64,000 bases of DNA from Actinomycetota bacterium (GTDB taxonomy: Bacteria > Actinomycetota > Acidimicrobiia > Acidimicrobiales > JAJPHE01). Location of the stretch: the NCBI GenBank assembly GCA_021325435.1, contig JAJPHE010000112.1, positions 1 to 64,000 on the forward strand, read 5' to 3'. A program made the position numbers and the translations under genes. A model generated the notes under the pieces. That model was not told the DNA's origin, searched no databases, and worked only from the letters and a program-made list of their open reading frames with translations. Positions 42,895 to 50,125 of this stretch are shown one piece after another (the first letter of the stretch is position 1; the number at the start of each line of letters is the position of its first letter).

Positions 42895-44360
42895 CGCCGC
42901 CCTCCCGCCGGCACCGGCGCCGGGGGCGCCTCGCCCTCGAGGGCGGCCGCCACCCGGAACATGACCGCCTCGCCCAGCGCCGGGGCCATCACCTGGACCC
43001 CGAGGGGGAGGCCGTCGGAGGACCCCCAAGGGATGCTCATGGCCGGATGGCCGGCGAGGTTGGACGGGATGGTGCACACGTCGGACATGTACATGGAGAG
43101 CGGATCCTGGGTCTTGGCCCCGAGGGGGAAGGCCGGGCCCGGCGTCGTCGGGGCCAGGAGGGCGTCGAAGCTGCGGTAGGCCTCCTCGAAGTCGCGGATG
43201 ATCAGCGTTCGCACCCGCTGGGCCTGCCCGTAGTAGGCGTCGTAGTAGCCGGCGGACAGGGCGTAGGTGCCGAGCATGATGCGCCGCTTCACCTCGGCGC
43301 CGAACCCGGCCTGGCGGGTGGCCCCGAACATGGCCGCCACGTCCTCTCCTTCGACCCGCAGCCCGTAGCGGACGCCGTCGTAGCGGGCCAGGTTGCTCGA
43401 CGCCTCCGCCGGGGCGATGAGGTAGTAGGCCGACAGGCCGTACACGGTGGCGGGCACCGACGTCGTCTCCACCTTGGCACCCATACCGGTCAGCGCCTCC
43501 GCCGCCGCCTCGACGGCCGCCGCCGCCGCCGGCTCGACGCCGGCGAGGAGCTCGGACACCAGCCCGACCCGCATCCCTTCCACCCCCATGGGGATGGCGT
43601 CGAGGACCGACGGCGCCGGCCCGTCCAGAGAGGTCGAGTCCATCGGATCGTGGCCGGCGATCACCTCGAACAGCAGGGCGGCGTCGCGAACGGTGTGGGC
43701 AAAGGGGCCGATTTGGTCGAGCGAGCTGGCGAAGGCCACCAGGCCGTAGCGCGAGACCAGGCCGTAGGTGGGCTTCACTCCCACCACCCCGCACAGGGCC
43801 GCCGGCTGGCGGATGGAGCCACCGGTGTCGGATCCGAGGGCCAGGGGGGCGAAGCCGGCGGCCACCGCCGCCGCGCTTCCCCCGCTCGAGCCGCCCGGCA
43901 CCCGGGCCGGGTCGTGGGGGTTGCGGGTCGGCCCGAAGGCCGAGTTCTCGGTCGAGGACCCCATGGCGAACTCGTCGAGGTTGGTCTTGCCGACGACCAC
44001 CGCTCCGGCGGCGGTGATCCGCTCGACGACGGTCGCGTCGTAGGGGGGCCGCCACGAGGCGAGGATCTTGGACGAGCAGGAGGTCGGGACTCCTCTCGTG
44101 CACAGGTTGTCCTTGAGCGCCACCGGCACTCCGGCCAGGCGGCCGGGGTCCTCGCCCCGGGCGACGGCCCCGTCCACCGTCTCGGCCCGGCGCCGGGCCT
44201 CGTCGACCATCACCAGGTTGAAGGCGTGGATCTCCGGGTCGCGCTCGGCGATGGCGCCGAGATGCCGCTCGAGGACTTCGACGGCCGAAGCCCGCCCTTC
44301 GCGCACCGCGGCGGCCAGGCCGGCGGCCGGGCTGGATGCCCCCTCCTGTCCGCTGCTCAA
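42891..44360 (-). CDS. gatA: Asp-tRNA(Asn)/Glu-tRNA(Gln) amidotransferase subunit A
   Basis: A 489-residue amidase that releases ammonia from glutamine. The catalytic Lys is in [13 protein letters not shown], the Ser-Ser-Lys triad region in [16 protein letters not shown] and [17 protein letters not shown]. The length is typical. ATG 44360 overlaps the gatC stop (ATGA) and gatB follows with the same overlap, so subunits are produced in coupled amounts. Confidence 0.96.
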   Translation of the reverse strand: MSSGQEGASSPAAGLAAAVREGRASAVEVLERHLGAIAERDPEIHAFNLVMVDEARRRAETVDGAVARGEDPGRLAGVPVALKDNLCTRGVPTSCSSKILASWRPPYDATVVERITAAGAVVVGKTNLDEFAMGSSTENSAFGPTRNPHDPARVPGGSSGGSAAAVAAGFAPLALGSDTGGSIRQPAALCGVVGVKPTYGLVSRYGLVAFASSLDQIGPFAHTVRDAALLFEVIAGHDPMDSTSLDGPAPSVLDAIPMGVEGMRVGLVSELLAGVEPAAAAAVEAAAEALTGMGAKVETTSVPATVYGLSAYYLIAPAEASSNLARYDGVRYGLRVEGEDVAAMFGATRQAGFGAEVKRRIMLGTYALSAGYYDAYYGQAQRVRTLIIRDFEEAYRSFDALLAPTTPGPAFPLGAKTQDPLSMYMSDVCTIPSNLAGHPAMSIPWGSSDGLPLGVQVMAPALGEAVMFRVAAALEGEAPPAPVPAGGRR

Positions 44361-44659
44361 GGCGCCTCCCCGAGGATCCGGGGAACGCGGAAACGGTCGT
44401 CTTCGGCCCGGGGCGCCTGATCGAGCACCGTCTGACGATCGAGGCTGGGCCTCTCCTCGTCGGCCCGCAACACGTTGCGCACCGGAAGGGGGTGGGCGGT
44501 CGGGGGGACGCCGGCGGTGTCCAGGGCGGCCACGTCAGCGGCGTGTTCGAGGACGGCGCCCAACTGGGCGGCGAACAGGGCGATCTCCTCCTCGGAGACC
44601 TTGAGTCGGGCCAGGTGGGCGACGTGGGCCACGTCTGCTGCGGAGATGCGCTCGGCCAT
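44357..44659 (-). CDS. gatC: Asp-tRNA(Asn)/Glu-tRNA(Gln) amidotransferase subunit C
   Basis: A 100-residue belt subunit that stabilises GatA-Gat[25 protein letters not shown] is the typical N-terminal helix pair, and the C-terminal DRFRVPRIL is conserved. ATG 44659 is used; the longer frame to 44908 is shadow of the divergent gene. TAGCAT at 44673-44668, 8 nt upstream, fits a leaderless start. First gene of gatCAB. Confidence 0.93.
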   Translation of the reverse strand: MAERISAADVAHVAHLARLKVSEEEIALFAAQLGAVLEHAADVAALDTAGVPPTAHPLPVRNVLRADEERPSLDRQTVLDQAPRAEDDRFRVPRILGEAP

Positions 44660-44736
44660 GACCGGAGATGCTAGGCGGGCCGCCCGACCGCTCCCGGGGG
44701 AGTTGGGCGACCCCCGGCGGCCAGACTGGGGGGACC

Positions 44737-45204
44737 GTGATACGCCAGATCGTGGGCTGGCACCGCGACGAGGTCGGCGACTGGGTGGCCGAGCTGTCGT
44801 GCCTCCACAACCAGCACGTCCGGCATCGGCCTCCGTTCCAGGAGCGGCCCTGGGTGCAGACCCACGAGGGCCGGGGCACCCGCCTGGGGACCGAGATCGA
44901 GTGCCCACTTTGCGATCGGGCCGAGCTTCCCGAGGGCCTCCGGCTGGCCCGGACCGCCGGCCCCTTCGACCAGGACAGCCTGCCGGCCGGCCTGCGCCGC
45001 GACCACCGGGTGGCCGAGCGGACCTGGGGCCGGCTCCGGGTCACCTCCGGTTCGGTGGGCTTCGCCATGGGCACCGACCCGCCCGTTGAGCGGCGCCTGG
45101 AGGCCGGAGACGACCAGCCCATCCCCCCGGGCGTGCCTCACGCCCTCCGCGTGGGCGGGCCGGTGACCCTTCAGGTCGACTTCCTGGTGGCCCCCGGGCC
45201 CTAG
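44737..45204 (+). CDS. DUF3565-DUF1971 fusion protein
   Basis: A 155-residue protein of two small domains. Residues 1-68 (IVGWHRDEVGDWVAELSCLHNQHVRH, here split as IVGWHRDEVGDWVAEL and SCLHNQHVRHRPPF, then CPLCDRAELP) match DUF3565. Residues 75-155 match DUF1971, the cupin-like domain found at the N-terminus of some TehB proteins (TWGRLRVTSGSVGFAM, IPPGVPHALRV). GTG 44737 is chosen; CAGACT ends 9 nt before it. Its stop shares CTAG with the convergent esterase stop, so the two genes overlap by 4 bp. Tellurite-related annotations of this domain are weak evidence; function unknown. Confidence 0.75.
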   Translation: MIRQIVGWHRDEVGDWVAELSCLHNQHVRHRPPFQERPWVQTHEGRGTRLGTEIECPLCDRAELPEGLRLARTAGPFDQDSLPAGLRRDHRVAERTWGRLRVTSGSVGFAMGTDPPVERRLEAGDDQPIPPGVPHALRVGGPVTLQVDFLVAPGP

Positions 45205-45956
45205 CCGAACAGCTTGCGGGCGAACTCCACTGCCCGCCGCTCTATCTCGTCGGCCTCGTAGTCGAGGGTGGCCACGTGGTAGCTGCGCTCCAGCCACAGC
45301 CGGTCCACCGGCCCGCTGACCGAGGAGGCCAGCAGGTCGCTGGATTCGGGCGGCACCACGTGGTCCTGCCGGCTGGTGATCAGCAGAACTGGACAGGAGA
45401 TACGGCCCAGGTGGGGTTCCATCTGCCGGGTCGCCTCGAAGAGGGACATGACGGCGGCGACCGGGGTGGCGTCATAGGCCAGCTCCGTCGACTCGGGCCG
45501 GGCGATGTCGTTGCCCACCCCGGAGATGGTCTGCATGCCGGCGTCGAGGGTGCCCTGCATCATCTCGACGAACGAGTCGGCCGGCGGCTGAACTGCCGGG
45601 TTGACCAGCACCAGGCCGGCCACGTCGGCGTGGTCGACAGCCAGCCGGCAGGCGAGGGTGCCGCCCATGGAAAGCCCGGCCACCGCCACCCGGTCACAGC
45701 GCGAGTCGAGGTCGTGGTAGGCGGCCTCGGCCGCGCCGTACCAGTCCTCCCACCGGGTCGGGATCATGTCCTCGATCGAGGTGCCGTGGCCGGGCAGGAG
45801 CGGTAGCTCGGTGGTGAACCCGGCGGCGGCGAACGCCTCGGCGAGACCCCGCATCGACTGCGGGCAGCCGGTGAAGCCATGGAGGACGAGCACCCCGTCG
45901 GGCCCCCCGGAGGAGGAGAACGGCTCGGCGCCGGGCAGGACGGCGGAGGGGCTCAT
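45201..45956 (-). CDS. alpha/beta-hydrolase, carboxylesterase/lipase-like
   Basis: A 251-residue serine hydrolase resembling Est30-type carboxylesterases and monoacylglycerol lipases. The oxyanion region is VLVLHGFTGCPQSM, the nucleophile Ser in VAGLSMGGTLA, the acid in SRQDHVVPP, and the His in SYHVATLDYE near the C-terminus. ATG 45956 overlaps the ferredoxin stop by four bases, an unexpected pair that suggests shared lipid or redox metabolism. The longer frame to 47315 is shadow. Confidence 0.85.
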   Translation of the reverse strand: MSPSAVLPGAEPFSSSGGPDGVLVLHGFTGCPQSMRGLAEAFAAAGFTTELPLLPGHGTSIEDMIPTRWEDWYGAAEAAYHDLDSRCDRVAVAGLSMGGTLACRLAVDHADVAGLVLVNPAVQPPADSFVEMMQGTLDAGMQTISGVGNDIARPESTELAYDATPVAAVMSLFEATRQMEPHLGRISCPVLLITSRQDHVVPPESSDLLASSVSGPVDRLWLERSYHVATLDYEADEIERRAVEFARKLFG

Positions 45957-46264
45957 CGGCGGTAGGGGTCCTCGGTCCCCAGCGGCTCCGACCACCAGTC
46001 GTCCGGGGCCGGCTTCCACTCCGGGTCCTCGTAGATGCAGTCGACGGGGCACGGGTCGAGGCACTTGCCGCACCCGGAGCACAGCTCCGGGATGATGATC
46101 ACGTCGATCCCGTGGTTGAAGATGGCGCCGAACTGGGGCGGGCAGTGCCGCAGACAGGTGTCGCAGTTGATGCACTCGGACATCTCGATGCGCAACGGTG
46201 GGTTCTTCCACTTGGGATTCCGCTCGCGCCCATCGATGCGCTCGACCCTGGTGGCGGCAGGCAC
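45953..46264 (-). CDS. ferredoxin, two [4Fe-4S] clusters
   Basis: A 103-residue bacterial-type ferredoxin. Cluster motifs are CINCDTCLRHCP (residues 31-42) and CSGCGKCLDPCPVDC (about 62-76). Both have the full set of Cys, so two [4Fe-4S] clusters are expected, with no degenerate site. A basic N-terminal 25 residues and an aromatic acidic tail (PDDWWSEPLGTEDPY) flank them. GTG 46264 has TAGGCT at 46276-46271, 6 nt upstream. It is coupled to the esterase gene and divergent from the SCP2 gene. Confidence 0.88.
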   Translation of the reverse strand: MPAATRVERIDGRERNPKWKNPPLRIEMSECINCDTCLRHCPPQFGAIFNHGIDVIIIPELCSGCGKCLDPCPVDCIYEDPEWKPAPDDWWSEPLGTEDPYRR

Positions 46265-46293
46265 GGCAACAGCCTACCCGGGCGGCCGAGGCA

Positions 46294-46311
46294 CTTGACC
46301 GCCTGGTCAAG
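46294..46311. promoter_or_regulatory. 18-bp palindrome between ferredoxin and SCP2 genes
   Basis: CTTGACC (46294-46300), GCCT, GGTCAAG (46305-46311), a perfect inverted repeat. It overlaps a -35-like TTGACC, 19 nt above TACTGT (46320-46325), on the side of the SCP2 gene, and lies about 30 bp above the ferredoxin start. Length and symmetry fit a TetR-family operator. Confidence 0.55.
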
Positions 46312-46370
46312 AGTGGCACTACTGTCCCCCGCCGTAAGCGGAGGCGACGCGTCCCAGCAAGGAGTGATCG

Positions 46371-46778
46371 ATGGCCAAGTACCCGTTCCTGAGCGATCAG
46401 TGGATGGAGGAGGCACGTAAGGTCCGAGAGGAGTACCGGGGCCAGGGCCAGAAGGCCCCCGTAGCGGTGAAGATGAACCAGGTCATCACCAACGTTCCCT
46501 TCGGCGACGGCACCGTCAACGCCCACATGGACACCAGCTCGGGCGAGCTGGAGATGGACCTCGGTCACATCGAGTCCCCGGACCTGACCGTCACCATCGA
46601 CTACGACACGGCCAAGGCGATCTTCGTCGACGGCAACCCCCAGGCCGGCATGCAGGCCTTCATGGCGGGCAAGATCAAGGTCGAGGGGGACATGACCAAG
46701 CTGATGGCCATGCAGGCCGGCGCCCCCGACCCGACCGCCCTCGAGGTGGCCGGCAAGATCAAAGACATCACCGAGTAA
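46371..46778 (+). CDS. SCP2 sterol-carrier-domain protein
   Basis: A 135-residue protein formed by one SCP2 domain, a hydrophobic-pocket fold that binds acyl-CoA, fatty acids or sterols. Marks are LEMDLGHIESPDLTVTIDYDTA (shown as SPDLTVTIDYD), FVDGNPQAGMQAFMAGKIKVEGD and MTKLMAMQ. ATG 46371 follows AAGGAG with 6-nt spacing. The palindrome at 46294-46311 overlaps its probable -35. It fits with the lipid genes in the window (Mce importer, acyl-CoA dehydrogenases, SDR), but no physical operon links them. Confidence 0.88.
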   Translation: MAKYPFLSDQWMEEARKVREEYRGQGQKAPVAVKMNQVITNVPFGDGTVNAHMDTSSGELEMDLGHIESPDLTVTIDYDTAKAIFVDGNPQAGMQAFMAGKIKVEGDMTKLMAMQAGAPDPTALEVAGKIKDITE

Positions 46779-46796
46779 CCCCGGGAGTGATCTCAG

Positions 46797-46828
46797 GTTG
46801 CGCCGGCCGAGTCGCTCGGCCGGCCAAC
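46797..46828 (+). terminator. hairpin after the SCP2 gene
   Basis: GTTG plus GCCGGCCGAG (46797-46811, one bulged C at 46801) pairs with CTCGGCCGGC plus CAAC (46815-46828), loop TCG. A 14-bp stem starting 19 bp after the SCP2 stop, without a T run. Confidence 0.65.
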
Positions 46829-46876
46829 CGGGGTCGTCGTCGGCGTAGCTGGCGCGACCGGCGGGGTGACCCGCCG

Positions 46877-47377
46877 TCAGGGAAGCGGGCGTCGGAAACG
46901 GACCTCGTCCACCTCGACGCCCCAGATCTCCTCCCGCCGCCTCGATCCGTCCGGCCGCCATCCGTCGACCCGGTAGAACCGCTCGGCGCGCTGGTTGCCG
47001 ACGAGCAACCAGAGCAGGCCCGAAGCGAAGCCCTGGTCGGTGAGCACGCCTCGAGCTGCGTCCATGAGGTGTCGCCCGAACCCGAGGCCCCAGGCCGGAG
47101 GGTCGACGTAGAGGGCGAGAAGCTCCCCGTGATCGCTGGCGTCGGCGTCTTGCGAAGGGCCGACGGTGGCAAAGCCGACGACGACACTGTCGTCCAGAGC
47201 CACGAGGGTGGTGGGTTGAGCCGGGTCTTCGAACCCGTAGCGCGCGGCGCGATCTTCGGGGCGCAGTCCGGCTAGGTAGTCGTCGGGCAGCAGACCTCGG
47301 TAGGCCGCCTGCCACGAGCGGACGTGCACCCCGGCCACGGCCATGGCGTCGGCGCGCCGGGCGGGGCGGATCTCCAC
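46877..47377 (-). CDS. GNAT-family N-acetyltransferase
   Basis: A 166-residue acetyltransferase. VEIRPARRADAMAVAGVHVRSWQAAYRGL is the usual first strand and helices (given here as RPARRADAMAVAGV), with acetyl-CoA loop LALYVDPPAWGLGFGRHLMDAA (motif A, GLGFGRHL) and LLVGNQRAERFYRVDGWRPDG. GTG 47377 is preferred; the frame running into the MFS gene is shadow. It follows the MFS gene on the same strand by 41 bp. Substrate unknown. Confidence 0.85.
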   Translation of the reverse strand: MEIRPARRADAMAVAGVHVRSWQAAYRGLLPDDYLAGLRPEDRAARYGFEDPAQPTTLVALDDSVVVGFATVGPSQDADASDHGELLALYVDPPAWGLGFGRHLMDAARGVLTDQGFASGLLWLLVGNQRAERFYRVDGWRPDGSRRREEIWGVEVDEVRFRRPLP

Positions 47378-47418
47378 CAGTTCATCGTAGGCAGCACAGA
47401 TCGGTCCCTTCCCTGGCG

Positions 47419-48963
47419 TCAGGCCTCGGCCATCGCAGACTTCGAGCCGAGCGGGGCGACGCCCAGGTCGAACGAGCGGCGCCGGCCGGCCATCCCCAAG
47501 CCGCACACCACGGCGAGGACGGAGACGAGGGCGCCGACCACGTAGGAGTCGTGGAAGGAGCCCACCAGCCCGGCCGAGGACTGACGGGCGGCCTGAACCG
47601 TCTGCATCACCTGGATGCCCGCCACCACGCCGACCTGGGCGACCAGCTGTTGGGCCGCGCTGGCCACGCCCAGGTTGGCTTCGTCGACCGAGTTGGCCAC
47701 CGCCGCCGCGGTGGACGGTGACGACAGGCCGAGGCCGACCCCGGAGAGGGCCAGGGCGACCAGGACCCAAACGGCCGCCGATGAGCGGCCGACGGCGGCG
47801 AACACCAGCATCGAGCCGAGCAGGACGACCGAACCCGACGCGGCGGAGACCCGGTCCCCGATCCGCCCGGCCAGGTAGCCGGCGACCGGAGCGGTCAGGG
47901 AGAACGCCAGGGGCCGGGCAATGACCATCACCCCCGCCCCCGCCACCGAGTAGCGGTACACCCGCTCGAGCAGGGCGGGGGCCAGGATGAAACCGCCCAT
48001 GTAGGCGAAGTTGGCGAACAGCTGGTTGCCCATGGGGAAGCTGAAGTTGCGCCGGCGGAGGAAGCCGAGCGGCAGGAGGGGCGCCTGCGCCCGTCGCTCG
48101 GCCGCCACGAAGCCGGCGGCGGCGAGGGGCACCACGACGAAGCCGCCGACGACGACGGGCGCCGACCACCCCATCACCGGCCCGCGGTTGAGTCCCCAGA
48201 GCAGGGCCGAGACCGACACGGTGAGGGTGGCGGCCCCCCACCAGTCGAAAGCCTGGGCCTCGGCCCGCTCGGTCTCGGGCAGCACGACGAAGGCGACCAC
48301 CAGGGCGGCCAGGGTGATCGGCGCCTGGGCGAGAAACAACGCCCGCCACCCGAAAGCCTGGATCAGCACGCCGCCGACCACGACGCCGATTACCGGACCG
48401 CCGGCCCCGACGAGGGACCACCAGCCCATGGCCTTCACCCGGTCCTCGTGCTCGAAGACCCGAAAGATGAGAGCCATCGAGGCGGCGCCGGCCGCGGCGC
48501 CGTCCACGCCCGAGAGGGCCCGCACCGCGATCAGCGAGCCGACGGTAGGGGCGGCGGCAGTCGCCAGCGCGCAGACGACCGCCACGGCCGTGCCCACCAG
48601 GTAGAGCCGGCGGTGGCCCCACATGTCCCCGAGCTTGCCGAGTACGGGGGCGGCGATGCCGAAGAAGAGCAGGGGCGCGGTGATCACCCAGGTGATGTCG
48701 GCCAGCGAGACGTGAAAGCCGTGGGCGACGTTGGTGAGGGCAACTGCGAAGATGGTGAAAGTCACGTTCACCGAGAACAGCCCGGCGAGCACGGTCCAGA
48801 GCACCCACCAGCGGTGGCGCCGCCCGCCGACCGGCTCGGCGCGGGGACGGAGGGCGGCCGACGCCCGCCGGCGGACCCGGCGGACGAGCGGCCAGGGAAC
48901 GACTACCTCGTCGCCTCCCGACGCGCCGATGGTGAAAGAGTCACGGTCGTCGGTCGAGCTCAC
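47419..48963 (-). CDS. MFS transporter (DHA2-type drug/metabolite exporter)
   Basis: A 514-residue permease with about 14 hydrophobic segments, the size of the DHA2 drug:H+ antiporters. Motif A is GKLGDMWGHRRLYLVG after helix 2, and motif C-like GPVIGVVVGGVL lies in helix 5. The start is uncertain: GTG 48963 (VSSTDDRDSF) is chosen, but GTG codons closer to the first helix are possible. The frame to 49071 would include one arm of the large inverted repeat. An N-terminal 45-residue basic cytoplasmic stretch precedes the first helix. Substrate not deducible. Confidence 0.85.
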   Translation of the reverse strand: MSSTDDRDSFTIGASGGDEVVVPWPLVRRVRRRASAALRPRAEPVGGRRHRWWVLWTVLAGLFSVNVTFTIFAVALTNVAHGFHVSLADITWVITAPLLFFGIAAPVLGKLGDMWGHRRLYLVGTAVAVVCALATAAAPTVGSLIAVRALSGVDGAAAGAASMALIFRVFEHEDRVKAMGWWSLVGAGGPVIGVVVGGVLIQAFGWRALFLAQAPITLAALVVAFVVLPETERAEAQAFDWWGAATLTVSVSALLWGLNRGPVMGWSAPVVVGGFVVVPLAAAGFVAAERRAQAPLLPLGFLRRRNFSFPMGNQLFANFAYMGGFILAPALLERVYRYSVAGAGVMVIARPLAFSLTAPVAGYLAGRIGDRVSAASGSVVLLGSMLVFAAVGRSSAAVWVLVALALSGVGLGLSSPSTAAAVANSVDEANLGVASAAQQLVAQVGVVAGIQVMQTVQAARQSSAGLVGSFHDSYVVGALVSVLAVVCGLGMAGRRRSFDLGVAPLGSKSAMAEA

Positions 48964-49025
48964 AGATCCGAGGTGGGCGACGACGCCCGAGCGACGTGGG
49001 GCAAGCAAGTCGAGCCCGGACGCGC

Positions 49026-49104
49026 CGCAGGGCCCAAGGGGGCGGCGGCACCGGCAGCGGCTGGGGAACACTGCCTCAGCAACGCCACCCCCTTGGGCCC
49101 TGCG
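49026..49104. repeat. long inverted repeat upstream of the MFS gene
   Basis: Seventeen bases at 49026-49042 are perfectly complementary to 49088-49104 (core GCAGGGCCCAAGGGGG). After one mismatch four more pairs (49044-49047 with 49083-49086) extend the stem, leaving a loop of 35 nt. It lies 63-141 bp above the MFS GTG. Each arm also contains the short palindrome GGGCCC. Confidence 0.7.
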
Positions 49105-49200
49105 CCATCGATAATACGTGCTCCAACAACCGTTTGGGAGGCCTAATCAGGGTCAACGCCCGAACGGGCTAGTAATTCCGGAATAGATAGATGTAAGCGC

Positions 49201-50079
49201 TCAGCCGATCAGGCGCTTCATCTCCGACTGGAGCTCGGCGACCGTCCAGCGCTCGTTCTTCTCGATCACCTCGGTCGGCGTCCAGTTCTGCATCAGCTGC
49301 ACCTTGCCGCCCTGGACGAAGAAGACCTTGCCGGTCGCCGGGCAGTCCTCGGTGGACAAGTAGGCGACGAGCGGCGAGACGTTCGCCGGGTCCCAGTTGT
49401 CGAACTTCCCCGGGTCGTCGGGTGGCTTCACGATGTCGCCCAGCCCGGGGGTCGCCTCGGTCAGCCGGGTGCGGGCCGCCGGGGCGATGGCGTTCACCCG
49501 GACCCCGTAGCGGGCGAGCTCCTGGGCGGTGATGATGGTGAAGGCGCCGATACCGGCTTTGGCGGCGCCGTAGTTGCTCTGGCCGGGGTTGCCGATGAGT
49601 CCGGAGGTGGACGAGGTGTGCACGACCGCCGCCTTGACCTCCTTGCCTGCCTTGGACTGCTCACGCCAGTAGGCGGCCGCCCACCGGGTGGGCACGAAGT
49701 GCCCCTTCAGGTGGACGGTGATGACCGAGTCCCACTCCTCCTCGGTCATGTTGACCAGCACCCGGTCGCGCAGGATGCCAGCGTTGTTGACCAGCACGTG
49801 CAGGTCGCCGAAGGCCTCGATGGCCGAGTTGATCAGGCGCTGGCCGCCCTCCCAGTCAGCCACGTTGTCGGCATTGGCGATGGCCTCTCCTCCCATGGCC
49901 TTGATCTCGTCGACAACCTGCTGGGCCGGGGTGCGGTCGTCCCCGGAGCCGTCCATGGCGCCGCCGAGGTCGTTGACCACCACCTTGGCGCCCTCCTGGG
50001 CGAAGAGAAGCGCGTGCTCACGGCCGATGCCGCGGCCCGCGCCGGTGATGATGGCGACCCTTCCGTCCAGCGCACCCAT
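49201..50079 (-). CDS. short-chain dehydrogenase/reductase (3-hydroxyacyl-CoA / 17beta-HSD4-like)
   Basis: A 292-residue SDR. Cofactor motif TGAGRGIG at residues 12-19, VVVNDLGG with Asp, NNAG motif in VLVNNAGILRD, catalytic Ser in HTSSTSGL and YGAAK as the Tyr-Lys pair. The insert GGAMDGSGDDRTPAQQVVDEI is typical of the multifunctional-enzyme/17beta-HSD4 group that acts on 3-hydroxyacyl-CoA in beta-oxidation and steroid side-chain breakdown. The C-terminal helical extension (TPTEVIEKNERWT) is also typical of that group. It follows the kinase gene by 46 bp on the same strand but has no obvious operon link. Confidence 0.87.
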   Translation of the reverse strand: MGALDGRVAIITGAGRGIGREHALLFAQEGAKVVVNDLGGAMDGSGDDRTPAQQVVDEIKAMGGEAIANADNVADWEGGQRLINSAIEAFGDLHVLVNNAGILRDRVLVNMTEEEWDSVITVHLKGHFVPTRWAAAYWREQSKAGKEVKAAVVHTSSTSGLIGNPGQSNYGAAKAGIGAFTIITAQELARYGVRVNAIAPAARTRLTEATPGLGDIVKPPDDPGKFDNWDPANVSPLVAYLSTEDCPATGKVFFVQGGKVQLMQNWTPTEVIEKNERWTVAELQSEMKRLIG

Positions 50080-50125
50080 GCGGCGCAGACTGTCAGCCCC
50101 CCTGCGGGGCGGTCAACCGCCTCAG

